DNA of 64,000 nucleotides from Fratercula arctica (lineage: Eukaryota; Chordata; Aves; Charadriiformes; Alcidae), in contig CANTUZ010000002.1 in NCBI GenBank assembly GCA_947846985.1, forward strand, positions 53,834,885 through 53,898,884, in the 5' to 3' direction. Position 1 is the stretch's first letter. Each line of letters starts with the position of its first letter. A program made the translations under genes and the position numbers. This document shows, one piece after another, positions 53,125 to 64,000 of the stretch. Under the pieces are notes generated by a model, which saw nothing but the letters and a program-made list of their open reading frames with translations, was not told the DNA's origin and searched no databases.

Positions 53125-53175
53125 CAGGAGCAGCAAGGGCCTATGTGGTCCTTCAGTCTCACTCCCTGCTCTCAT
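53125..53175 (-). repeat. Possible short CR1 relic
   Basis: AAGGGCCTATGTGGTCCTTC followed by AGTCTCACTCCCTGCTCTCA resembles the antisense CR1 phrase that precedes CTAGTCTGACCTCC. Only about 50 bp are recognisable. Confidence 0.35.
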
Positions 53176-56159
53176 AGGTACCTACAATGCATAACTCCAC
53201 CTTTTTTCTTTTTGCTTTTTCCTTTGAAGAGTCAGCACTTGTTTCAGTGTATCTATAAAAACACATAAAAAGGATGCAGGACCAGGTGAAAGTACCAACC
53301 TTTTACTCCTAAGGCTGGGTCCAAATGCCTTTGACTTTGGTTTAGCTCCATTGGTCATTTTGTCAATTAACCTGCAGAATGATTTGTGATGAATGAAATT
53401 TTCTGCCCCAAAAGAGGCCTTGACTGCAAAATTAATCATGTATACTGCTAGCCCTAGATGACTGCAGTCCACTTTGAAAAAACTTCATCCATAAAGTCTC
53501 ACAATGACTTGGATACGACTGTGTTAGGATTATTGATCACGATTAAAATATATCTACAGGGTTGCCATAGGAAGCTTTCATACTGCATGCTGTAATTTCA
53601 GCAAGGCCTATCAATTCTTCTTTGTCAAGAACAAAGATTTAACCTCCACTGCAAATTCCCATCTTTGTCTGGAGTTGAGAGCAGTCTGCTAATGTTATTT
53701 GAACTCAGGTTTAGTGTTTTCTTTTTTTAATATGAAAATGACCTTGGTCTAACATAGGATTACTAATTTATGGAATTGACGTCAGTGGTGATTTTTCTAA
53801 ATCAAGCCCAAAAGAGTACATTTCATTACATTTTTACAGCAGGATAAACTAAACTGTTGAATTTTCCACTGGTATGACCACTGTGTTTAATTAGTGATAA
53901 CTGTACACCAGCCATGGAGCTTAAACAGCAACATGCCAAAACTAACCATAGTTAACTTCAGCAAGAGTAGACAAAAGAGACTCTCCAGCCCTTTAGGAGA
54001 CGAGGTACTTTTTCTCCCTGCAACAAACTGCTTTGAAAAATAATCCTTTGATTTTTTTTTTTTTCAGTTTAAAGTGTATCCTTTAACAACGTGACTGGTT
54101 TTGACCCACTTCATAGAAATTGGCTGCATTTAAACTGTACTCAAAGTTCTGCTGTGTACAGTATGTTCTTGTACCTCCTATGTTGTTTTTACTTTGGAAA
54201 ATTAATATCTGCTGGACCGCCAGCAATGTCTGGTGTGTTAATATGTGGAGAGAGAACCAACATGAGTGGGTGGGTGAGGGAAAGGGCTGTGCATGTACAT
54301 CTTATCTCGTCTCATCAGAAATTGGCTGAATTGGCAAATTTTCTAATTACTATCTAAGATGGTGATCATCACTGAAATCCTTATGATTTTGCCTTTTGCC
54401 TGTCTTACGTCACGATGAGATTTACAGCACTTCTGGCGCAAGGGTGGAATTAGTTCCTTGTAAATGGCAACTGTCAAAACACTAATGGCTACCACTACTG
54501 TATGACACTGGATATTTAAGGTTTTTGATTGCATTACCTGATAAAAGCTGGGAACCGCCTTTAATTATAAAAGCTTAGAATCATCTCAGTATCATCTCTC
54601 CTCTAAATACTAAATGGGTCTATAGTGAGACACCTCTCCAAAAAAGGTCCCCTCTGTTTCATGTGCAGGAGGAGCATGCCACTGCAGGACAGTGCAACAA
54701 GTCTCTCAGCTTCGTGTACAATGAGCACTTCCAGCCAGTGAGCTGCAGACAGGACCCATAATAAGAGGCTAATAAGCTTCAGGGAGACCTAACAGCACTC
54801 TGCCAGTACCTAGAAGAAGGTTGCTGGGAAGATGGAGACAGGCTCTTTACAGACCTGCATGGCAGGAGGACAAGCAACAGTGGTCTGCTCTTAATTTCAT
54901 ATGTCTTATAGTCATGATCATTCCCTATCATCAACAAGTTCTGACTTTTTAGGTAATACAGTTCCTAGATGAGTTACTTTTACTTTGAAGAAATCTATTT
55001 TTTGCCTCATTCTCCCATGAAACAATTATCACAAGTCATCGTTATCTGGCAACATTTCTAAAGGAGTCACTGTACTGTCTTCTTTTTAACCCTTTACAGT
55101 AGAGGGTCTCCAGTGCTGTGGGGAAATGGCTCGCCCTATTATTTTCCCCCCTCTCTCATGTTACAAAAGAACACATCAGAAAGATTAAATGAGACTGAAG
55201 CATAAGAACAGAGGCAAGATAGAGATCAATAAATTCATGACACTAATGACATGTCATGCTTGAGCAGAGGTCTCTGGAAATTTTTTCTCCCTTGAAACCG
55301 AGCTAACATGAAATTAGCTGTTGGTCAGTTGAATCCTCTTTCATTTCTCCCTCCGTTCAGTATTATTTCAAGTGTTGCTGAGGTGGCCACTTGTATTTAA
55401 TTTTGTCATGATACAGAGGACTTGCAAACTAGATTTATTTTATCACAAGTTCCATGTTTCAAAATAATTGAGCTGCAGAGTGAAAAAACAGGTATTTAGC
55501 ATATGGAATTTGTGCAATCCAAGAGCAGCCAGAGCTGAGTCGATCAGCAAAATCAACTTGCTTTTAGACAAAAGAATAGGAAACACCCTCCTTAAAAAGT
55601 TGTTCCTTCTTTCAGAAGTCTTCCTAGAAATCATCAAACCCCTAAAAGCAGTCTGTCCCTATTTGGTAAAATACTTAAACGTGTCCTGAAGGAAATGCGT
55701 TGTATCCTGTTCACTTCAGTGAAGACAGGTCTCCCTGTTGACTTAAATCGGACAAGCTTAAACATAAGTATTTGTATAAGTAAGTGCTTTGCTGACTAGG
55801 AGAGAACACAAGTGATATCGTAAGATGATCATTCCTGAAGTGAAGAGTAAAGAGATAAAAAGGTGATGGTCGAGCTAAACATCATACAGACAGAAGGATA
55901 ACTTTCTATTGTACTTTCCACTGCTGCCCCAGACTGTGTCTCAGATTTCTGCACGCCTTTTTTTATTCTCACAAATCATCTGCAAAGGTGTTGGATTATA
56001 TATACACATAGCTGGGATGTTATTTACAGATATAAAAGGTACACAGTTCTGAAAGTTACAACTCTATTCATTTGCTTATTTTATTACCTACACATTTCAC
56101 AGGCCAACTATATCCTTCAAGAAGCAGCACCTCAGATTTGACAAAAATGGTGTCATTTG

Positions 56160-56193
56160 GAAAAAAATGAAATAAAATAAAAATAAAAAAACC
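56160..56193. repeat. A-rich (AAAAT)n tract
   Basis: A7-TG-AAATAAAATAAAAATAAAAAAA, a low-complexity tract about 180 bp from the 46-nt exon, on the downstream (donor) side of the transcript. Confidence 0.85.
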
Positions 56194-56369
56194 CAGGCAT
56201 TTTATTTTAAATTTACAGATTTATAGGAGGCAAAATCTGTGGTCAGCAATAATCACCTGCCCTTTATCCACCTCTAAAAAGACAACAGAAAAGTAAACAT
56301 ACTTCTACTATATTTATTTTCTCTGAAAGAAAAAAAAAAGAATGTAAAGAATGTGAAGAAAGAACTTAC

Positions 56370-56415
56370 TTTCAGTGCAAATAGGACAGCATCCTTTTCT
56401 GTTCAGGATTTTACC
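56370..56415 (-). CDS. BMPER: BMPER micro-exon: end of last VWC repeat
   Basis: This 46-nt exon encodes GKILNRKGCCPICTE plus one base, ending in phase 1. It is too short to show up as an open frame. It was found by searching for the CCPIC ending of the VWC repeat between a pyrimidine-rich acceptor (CCAATTAG) and a consensus donor (GTAAGT). The CCPIC motif supplies the paired C-terminal cysteines that close the VWC fold begun in the previous exon. The trailing A joins AG of the next exon to give Lys, so the mature text runs CTE-K-PGVC, as in other vertebrate BMPER proteins. A 46-nt exon is not a multiple of three, so skipping it would shift the frame at the vWD domain. Confidence 0.93.
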
Positions 56416-59400
56416 CTAATTGGGAGAAAGACAGGCTGATTTAATGAAAGAGTTTTTGGAGCAATGACTGTGTTATGTTGTAAGGCTGGATAAGCCTTTG
56501 AAAATAGTTCAAGTTGTATTTGAACTCAATGCCCCGGTTACAGCTTCAAATATCAGGTGCTAAAAACAGACAGAACTATTCAAAGAGCTTCCTGGCAGTC
56601 TTGTACGAAATGAAATACTAAAAGAGTTCTCTGTTACCACTTTTCTCTTTAGAGAGAGTGTGAGAGAATTTTGGACTCATGTATTCACGGATATCTAAAG
56701 CAGACTAGTCATTGGGTTAACAAGATTGTTACCTTTTCCCCCACCTCCCAAAATATATACAATGCATTTCCTAAGTATACTCTTTTAGTTGCCACACAGA
56801 GGCCATCTGCTCCACACCCACACTCCCCCCAAATCATTAATTTTTCCTACAAAAATGAAGTAAGGAAGGAGGCCCTGGTAGAGATCAGTATGGACAGATT
56901 TCTTTCATGGATAAATCTTGTGGTATCTCTCACCAAATCATATCACCAATCATAGACCAGTCTCCCCAGTCAAGTAAATGGGCATGCATCCAAGGATGTG
57001 CAACGTCTAAAAGTCTAAACGTCTAAAAAAATCTGGTCTAGTCAAAGTAATATGGACAAAAGGTTTGAGTCTTTATTTACCACTCTGCCCAGGTCAGCTT
57101 TATTTATGGTTGTGTCTTATACAAGGCTGGCTAGCAGTAGGAGCCATGCCTCTGTGTACATATATTCATGCTCTTTCTCAGTCTTCTTCGAATTAAAAGA
57201 TGTTCTATCTGATTTTACTTAAATTCCCTAAAGCTGACCGTCAAGCTAGAGGATATGCCTGGAAAATTTCAGACTGAACGATATGTTTTTCCAAGCAAAA
57301 GCTGGCGTGGGTTATAACAGAACTTATTGGAGTTCACCCGCATTTCCATACAGGGAAGGAAGAGGTATATGGAGCTGTGCTGCTCCCCAGCACCGACCCT
57401 CTGCTCCAGCAGTAGTTGAACAGAAAGTCCCCTTTGTGGGACCACTGCTCCTGTCCTCCACCAAGCAGGTGAGCAAGAGATGGCCAGCAAGAGCGAGCAA
57501 ACAGAGCTGTGCTATTCTGCCCACTCAACATACTCAACAGTGCAGAAAAGCTCGTGAAAACGGACAAGAAATAGGTGGCAGGCCTATGCAGAGAGCAGGG
57601 AAGCAAGCCCTATTGCTGTCTGCCTTGCTTTCTGCCTACAGCGCTGACACGCTTTGACAATGTGCATGGGGAGAGATGAACTCCAAGTATCTGCTGTCAG
57701 ACTGGAGTGGGGCACGCTCCATCCTGCTTACACTTGGTGTCCCCAGATGGCATGAATGAGAGCCTGGTGATGAGTACGCTTGGGCTTATCATCTGCAGGG
57801 CATAGAAGTTGAGCGTAAGCTTGTCTTTGAATGTGCAACTGCATGTGAACAGATGTGGGGCACATCTGGACTTGAGAAAAGGGCTGGATCAGAGTTTCAC
57901 TGGCAGTGTGGGCAATGCTTAGATGTTTGTGTGACCACCAGGCCCCAGAGCAAAGAGAATAGCTGAGGACCAGGCTGCAACAGGGAGACCTTCCAAGCAC
58001 TTGCTAGGACAAAACCCCTTAAAGGAGGAACATTAAAACTGCACAGAAATAGGGAGCTGGGCAACACTTATTTGTACAAATGGAAGATGTGCAGCTGAAT
58101 GCCACACACTGCACTGTACAGCCTTACCTCTCCATTTCAATAAAAGAGTTGAAATCATCAGCCGAGCTGGAAATGGCAAGAATTCAAGTGAAACTGGAAC
58201 CTCCAAGGCAGCCTGCTGAGGCTGGTTACTTGAGCCACCATGTTGGCCCGAGATCCTGTTTTTGTCTTGTAGAATAAGGAAACCCATTATTGCTAACATG
58301 TGCTGCAAGAGTTCGTTAGCATTGAGGGTTCCCTTAGGAGTGGGCTAAGTGATGTGATCCCATTTTTCCCTATGAATATTTATAAGCAGACCACATTTGA
58401 GTCTATTTATTTTCTGGGATTTTTCTTCTTTTTTATGAGGTTTTCAATTTTATGTCTGAGGTTTTTATTTTCTATTTTTTTAAGGCAAGGCTAATTTGCG
58501 GGGGGGGAAGGGGGTTGTTTGGTTGTGCAATAGCAACAGCTGTTGTTTTTTTGTGCCTCATTTGGCACTAGAGTAAAAACAGCAACTTTTTGTTTGTAAT
58601 AATAACAGATGTGTATAACATTAAATGCAGTCTGTGCTAGAGATGGGAGAACGTGTTCTGAATAAATTTTCAACTCACTTGAAGTTCACGGGTTCAAAAT
58701 TTACCCACAAAATCGAACTCTGCAAATGTCTTCACATGCCATGAATTTAATTCTATTAACTTTTGCACAGCCGTGGAACTCAGAAAAGGCTGTGTGCTGT
58801 AAAATTCACCAGGCTCTTCTCTAGCAGTACAAAAAGAGACATGCCCATGGCCACCGACCATTACCACAGGCTTACACTGTTAGTAGGGAATGCAAAGGCA
58901 CAAGGAGAGGAGGCGAGGCAGAAAATTAGAAGGATGGGCAATTGGAAAGGAGATGGCACAAGGCAAGAAAGAGGTTGGAGCAGAACTAGGGCAAGTGAAT
59001 AGCAAATTAGGTAAGAAAAGGTCTAAAGCTAAAGGATCTCTGAAACTCAGTCTTGCCAAGGGTTGAGATTACTCCCTTTCTATGAAGTATATAAGCATGA
59101 GTTTAAGTTTAAACACACATGGAGGGCCTACTAACTTTAGCAGGACTGGACACATGCTTAATAGCTTGGCTGGTTGGGGGCCAACGCGTACCGCACCTTG
59201 GAGGCTGACACTCCAGGTAAATGAGAGAGGGAATATCTCACTTTATTTCATAAGAAACAGAAACCACAAGCCACAAGGCTCACTAGATGCCCAAGGAGGA
59301 CCGGTTTTACTATAAATGTGACAGGAGGGACTGAGTTTGTGAGATGTATTGCCTCCGCTGCAGATGAAAAGAAGCTAAGAAAGACACTTCCTGTAATTAC

Positions 59401-61896
59401 TGATACAGGATTAAAGGCTCCAAAAAGAAAAGAATAAAAGAAACAGAAAAATGTGCCTAACCCAATGAAGAAAATGAAAGAAATGGCAGAAACAGGCTGA
59501 AAACATATCAGCCTGCCACCAATGCACTGAATAACAGAAACGGTTGTATGGTATTGGAAATTTCTGCAGAATTACTGCTTTGAAACCCATCCTTTCAAGA
59601 AATAATTGGCCAAAATCTATGCCGATAAATTAAATAATATTCCATCACAAAAAAAAAAAAACCCAAATCAAACCACAACATCCTCCAAAGAGTATTAAGA
59701 CTGCATGGTAAAGCATTTAAGTCAAGGAATAATACTGTAAGTTCCTTGTGAATCTTCAATCCTTTCACACTCAGTTGTGTGTATCATAACACAGTTTTAA
59801 TGACATAATTTTATGTGGCCTGACACCCTAAGGGACACTAAACAGCATTTTATTCCACAGCAGTCTTCAATAGTCAGTAGAGACTGCTTACTGCCAGAAA
59901 TATTGTGAAGAGAGAAAAGAAATGGGAGTTCACACCCCTACAGTTTGCAGAGACAGCAGACAGCATAACTCTGTGCGGGATGTCCAGACTTTTAGTATCA
60001 GAATCACTTGAATAATATGGTGTCTTTAATTAATGTTTATAGATTTGTGACAGAATATCTCATCAGAGTGGAGCACACATGAAAAGTAAAAGATTTAAAT
60101 CCGTTAGCATACATTATTTGCTTTAAAATTACTTGGAACCCACTTGGAATAGGAAAATAAATCTCACACTCGTGTTTACATTCTTTCTCCTACTTGTCCT
60201 TCCAATTTAGCTTGGAAGAGCAGAAATGTAATGTGTACCTGTGGAGGAGGCTGGATTTGCATGCAGCTTGCTATAGACTCCATTTTAAGGCAGGGAGCAG
60301 GCTGACTGGTTACATACTGGAGGGAATGGTGCTGCAGGGTAACAAAGTTGGTCTTTTCAGCCCTGTGGAACTGGACCTTGTCTGAGGACTCAACCTGGAG
60401 GTCTAGGACAGCTTAGGACTTGACATTAACCTTGGAGCAGATCATGTAGCAGCACTGAACATGTTCGTCAGTCAGTCAGTCATGCTGCCACAGAACTGCA
60501 GATGGTGAATTTTTAGCCACCACTTTTTCAATTTTAGCAGTCACTTCAACTGATCATCTCAATGCTCAAACTTATATATGAGTACTGCTGAAGTGGCATA
60601 TTTCACTTAAGACCTATGTTAAATCGTATTAGTTATTTGATCTCAGAAGCATCTTAAATGTTTGAAATGCATCAGCACAGGGAAAATATAAATGAGATGC
60701 AGCGTGTGCCAGGTTCTCAGCCAACAAAGAATTTGAAGAGACCTAAAGGGTTCAAACTCTCACCGCCTGCTTAAACTGTGAATGGCCTGAACAAACCTGA
60801 TTGCCATGAGCCACATCAGGTTCCCGGAAGAGTAGCTCCATTTGTTCACACTTCCTAAGATGTATGCAACATCTCACGTGAGGCCCATTAAAAGGACAGC
60901 TGCCCTCTGCAGTGAGTGCCAAAGTGACCTGAAAAGGATGTCCCCTGTTCTGAGGATGCAAGAATCACTCTTGCAGCCTATTGGCACAGTAGAACAGGGA
61001 GCACAGACTCTGTATTCTACCACTGCTTCTGGCTGTCAAAAGTTCACACGTATAAAATTTTACAAACTAGAGTTTTGTCATTTAAAATTTTATACCTAGG
61101 TGTCTGTGACTCATATTTTCCTCACTGGCTTCCAGGATGGAGAAGGAAACACTGAGAAGGTGTAATGCTAATGACTTGGCTCTGCCTTCTGCAGTTCTGT
61201 TCAAAGATCTGCCCCTACATGAGGTGCTATTTAGAGCTCCCTCTTCTGAAAGCTCGAGCTATTAAAACAAAGTCATTTGTCAGTGACAGAAATCCAAGAA
61301 ACAAGGGCTGACTTTAGCTCGAGGTTTCAAGTAATGCTAATTTTTGAAGCGATTAAGTAGAGTTACAATTACATCACTCTTTGGGTTCTCTTCAGACTTT
61401 CAAATAAAAAATACTCAGACTGCAACCTCAAAGAAAGCGGCATGGCTTGATTGAAATAATTTGCTTTGGTTGAAAATGTGAATCGGACAAAGCAAGTATT
61501 AAGCTGCATATGCACTGAGAAACCAAGTACAACAACCTCCTGTGGCTTGCCTTAACAATATGCATGCTTTTGAAATATTAACATAGTCATCTCACCACTC
61601 TATAAATCTATTAAATATATGTGAAAGATGTTACAGTGCAGATACTTGGGACAGAGAGAGTTAAAGGGAGGAGGAGAAAAGGAGCACAGAATCTTCAGAG
61701 CAAGGACAGAGAAGGGAAGCCCATATCCAGGGTAGCAGTAGCACACTTGGGGAATGCCAGCCTAAATTAATATGCCAGAGGATCCCTTCTTTCCAATCTG
61801 CATGCCCTACTGCCATGCACACACTTCCAAGAAAAAATGAGAAAGATAATGGTGGAGAAAAAAAGAGAAGAAAGCTCTGTTCTTTTAAAAACTCAC
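56416..61896 (-). other. BMPER: BMPER intron, 5.5 kb, phase 0
   Basis: The donor is GTGAGT at the 61896 side and the acceptor is TTAG at the 56416 side. It holds a G-rich run at 58500-58514, A-rich tracts near 59649, a (GTCA)n run at 60467-60480 and a candidate conserved element at about 61300-61540. No coding exon or recognisable intact transposon was seen. Confidence 0.85.
58500..58514 (+). repeat. G8-AA-G5 run
   Basis: Eight G, two A and five G on the plus strand. Only two long tracts are present, so a full four-tract quadruplex is not supported. Confidence 0.85.
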
Positions 61897-62001
61897 ATGA
61901 GGACAGCTGCTGACTGGAATGCACTGTTTCTTGCGACACTCTGTCTTGCCTTTCACACAAGCACAGATGGTGCAGTTCACAGAGGACCACATCTCTCCAT
62001 C
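61897..62001 (-). CDS. BMPER: BMPER internal exon: first part of last VWC repeat
   Basis: This 105-nt exon encodes exactly 35 residues beginning [18 protein letters not shown] and ending in SSCPH, in phase 0 at both ends. The acceptor is TGCAG followed by GATGGAG, and the donor is CAT followed by GTGAGT. The C-x2-C-x-C spacing followed by KGKTEC and KKQC is typical of a von Willebrand factor type C repeat. In BMPER and CV-2, VWC repeats mediate BMP and chordin contacts (N-terminal repeats most clearly), so this fifth repeat may be largely structural. NCT is a potential N-glycosylation sequon. The repeat is completed by the 46-nt exon at 56370-56415. The preceding exon is not in the remaining 2 kb to the window edge. 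Confidence 0.95.
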
Positions 62002-64000
62002 CTGCAAGAGGGAACATGATATAGTATCAGCTGGGGTGGCAACAGGAAGCTATTTCAGCAATGTATCATTGCACAAGAAAGGATGACTTTCCCTGTTGGC
62101 ATTGTGTCATTGTTTAGTCTAAATTATTTTGAGGTGTCTGTCCATGGCCAGTCGGATTAAAGACACAGATCAAATTCAGCAGAGTTTTCTTCCCTTTGGC
62201 CCTCTAGCTCAGAAATCACATTTGCATTTTTCATCAGTGTCCTGATTATTTGCATTGTTTTCTCTCCAGTATGTGCCTGAGATGTGATCACACCTACCAC
62301 AAATTTTCATTTAAGCTCACATAATTAGAAAAACCTGACTCATTGGGTTGAGTGACGTCTTTAAGTTGTTGCACGTGAAAGTATTTGATTAAGATGTCAG
62401 CATATAGTGAATTTATTCCCAGATGCAGCATCATTTTGACTTAGGGCAGGAATGGTCGAATAATGAATTCTAATTTAGATTACTTACAGCACTTTCACAG
62501 ATACTTGATCTGCTAAACATCTGAAAATGTTTAGAAGAGATACAGTGCTGAACTTCTCAAATGCAAAGCAGGTAAGACCATCTACATACGGCTCTTAAAG
62601 TATTAGGTGCGGAGCAAAATATGCCTCATGGTCTTGTCCCCACTTAGCTGGGAAGGATTGCTTGTGGAACTGCCCTGTCTCCTTTTTATATGGTGTTGCA
62701 TTTGCCAAGAGTGGTACTTAAAACATTCTGTCTCACCCACTTACAGTCTTGTGCTAGCCCGCTTAGAGATAAAATGTGCGTGTTTTCTGTTTACAGGGCT
62801 GCTGTGAAGAAAGGGTGAGGATAGACCTGACAGGAAAAGGCAGTCCAACCAGACAGCTGTGAACAATTACGTGCCCACCTCAACATGATGTTCTGACCAG
62901 AGAGAAAAACAGACTAAATCTGAAATGCTAAGGAGCCTAACTTATTCAGCACAGCATAGAATCATAGTATGGTTAGAGTTGGAAGGGACCTTAAAGATGC
63001 TCCAGTTCCAACCCTCCTGACATGGGCAGGGACACCTCCCACTAGACCAGGTTGCTCAAAGCCTCATCCAGCCTGGTCTTGAGCACTTCCAGGGAAGGGG
63101 CATCCACAACTTCTCTGGGCAGCCTGTTCCAGTGCCTCACCACTCTCACAGTGAAGAATTTGGTTAAAGGCTGTCTCTCACCTATCTTTTGTTTCCAAGC
63201 CATGTTACTATTGCCTCATGTTCCTGATGCAGCACATGTTCTTGTGGGCCTCTAATGATCACTCTCCAAGCATCTGCTAAGTTAACAGAATGTATCACAG
63301 CTGACTGCATGCAGCTACCCTGATGTCTTGTCCTACAGCTGGTTTTGCACAGGAGTGCAAAAACATTCACTGTGCCCATTCTACCTGTGTTAGACCATTA
63401 ACTTCAACTGAGCAACGCTGTATTTACCATTTTGCACATGAGGCCAGAAATGGGTGTACTGTCTCGTTATTTTTTCTTACTCCATATAATACTTAGTAAT
63501 ATAGTAAAATCTTCACAAGAAGCAGAATATTTTAGTTGGGTGCCTAAGAAGCAGGCATTTGTTCCTGAAGCACAATAGCACCAGTGTGAAAGTGCCAATC
63601 AGATGGAGTATAGTCTCAGTGTACAGTAGGTTCCCATGTAATTTCCAGAATAAACACTTCAGCTATGTACACAAAAGATGGAATAAATGGGAAGCGATTC
63701 TGGCTGAGCAAACCAAGTATTCACAAAGGATTTAACATTTTATCTGATTCAAGGGTCTCTCAATTCACAGATGGCCCATGAGGTGACAGAATCTTTTTTT
63801 GACACAGTGTGAAAAAAGCCCCACCACTTGGAAAAACAAACAGGTTGTCAGCAATAGCAGAAGTGTTCTGCAGGGAATCCCTTGTGATTTGAAAACATGG
63901 GGTGAGAGTGCAGTAGGTAACAGTTATTACATGGCTATCCCAATATAAGATGTCAGGGGTGCTGTCCTTAGGAGAGATTTGAAATGTAGTAAATCAAGAT
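62002..64000 (-). other. BMPER: BMPER intron, 3' part (acceptor side)
   Basis: This is non-coding sequence upstream of the first visible exon on the minus strand, a phase-0 intron that continues past the window edge. It contains the best-preserved CR1 tail in the window (62955-63270). I looked for the exon that should precede DGEMW (a VWC start with a CKFGNKIF-like text) and saw none. Confidence 0.8.
62955..63270 (-). repeat. CR1 LINE 3' fragment (avian type)
   Basis: On the plus strand this starts with two 8-bp units, CATAGAAT and CATAGTAT, then GGTTAGAGTTGGAAGGGACC and the familiar antisense CR1 text (GGGCAGGGACACCTCCCACT, ACCAGGTTGCTCAAAGCC, CCTGTTCCAGTGCCTCACCA). The element therefore points to the minus strand, the same strand as the gene, with its 3' end at 62955. 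Similarity is clear to about 63160 and weaker to about 63270, where it is truncated at its 5' end, as is usual for CR1. Only the end of ORF2 and the 3' UTR region remain, so it cannot move. Confidence 0.92.

Larger units (their letters stand above)
47364..56369 (-). other. BMPER: BMPER intron, 9.0 kb, phase 1
   Basis: The donor is GTAAGT and the acceptor is CTGCAG. It carries most of the recognisable old repeats: CR1 relics at 49220-49452, 51155-51330 and possibly 53125-53175, and a foldback relic at 51502-51587. It also has long A/T homopolymers (48956-48979 and 50805-50825) and a perfect 11-bp inverted repeat at 52149-52172. No additional exon was recognised. Confidence 0.85.

Noticed and set aside
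57005..57028. Three near-identical 8-bp units (GTCTAAAA type)
   Set aside because: Too short and simple to suggest more than replication slippage.

Overview
This window looks like avian nuclear DNA. It is one AT-rich stretch of non-coding sequence with a few short, widely spaced minus-strand exons. It carries a bird-type CR1 LINE tail that ends in 8-bp CATAGAAT-like units, a few badly decayed CR1 and MIR/L2-like relics, and very few interspersed repeats overall. I cannot name the species. There are no bacterial operons, CRISPR arrays, RNA genes or intact mobile elements.

The only gene I can support is BMPER (BMP-binding endothelial regulator, the vertebrate Crossveinless-2), read on the minus strand from high to low coordinates. 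Five internal coding exons are visible: 62001-61897, 56415-56370, 47363-47034, 41161-40825 and 4538-4408. Every exon has AG/GT borders, and the reading phases join without a break through 949 nt (316 codons plus one base). In order they encode the last VWC repeat, the whole vWD domain with its GDPH self-cleavage site and CGLCGNYNG motif, and the C8 domain. The upstream exons (signal peptide and earlier VWC repeats) lie beyond base 64000. The terminal TIL-type exon was not found and should lie before base 1.

The rest is intron: at least 2.0 kb at the right edge, then 5.5 kb, 9.0 kb, 5.9 kb and 36.3 kb, and at least 4.4 kb at the left edge. The introns hold simple repeats, old CR1, MIR and other relics, three perfect inverted repeats, and several motif-dense patches that read like developmental enhancers (homeodomain, POU, SOX, RUNX and TCF cores). 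The most interesting structure is the 5.9-kb intron inside the vWD domain. Its transcript carries a (GU)5 tract within about 30 nt of both splice sites.

I did not find a new biological system. The findings are candidate regulatory and structural elements within a known developmental gene.
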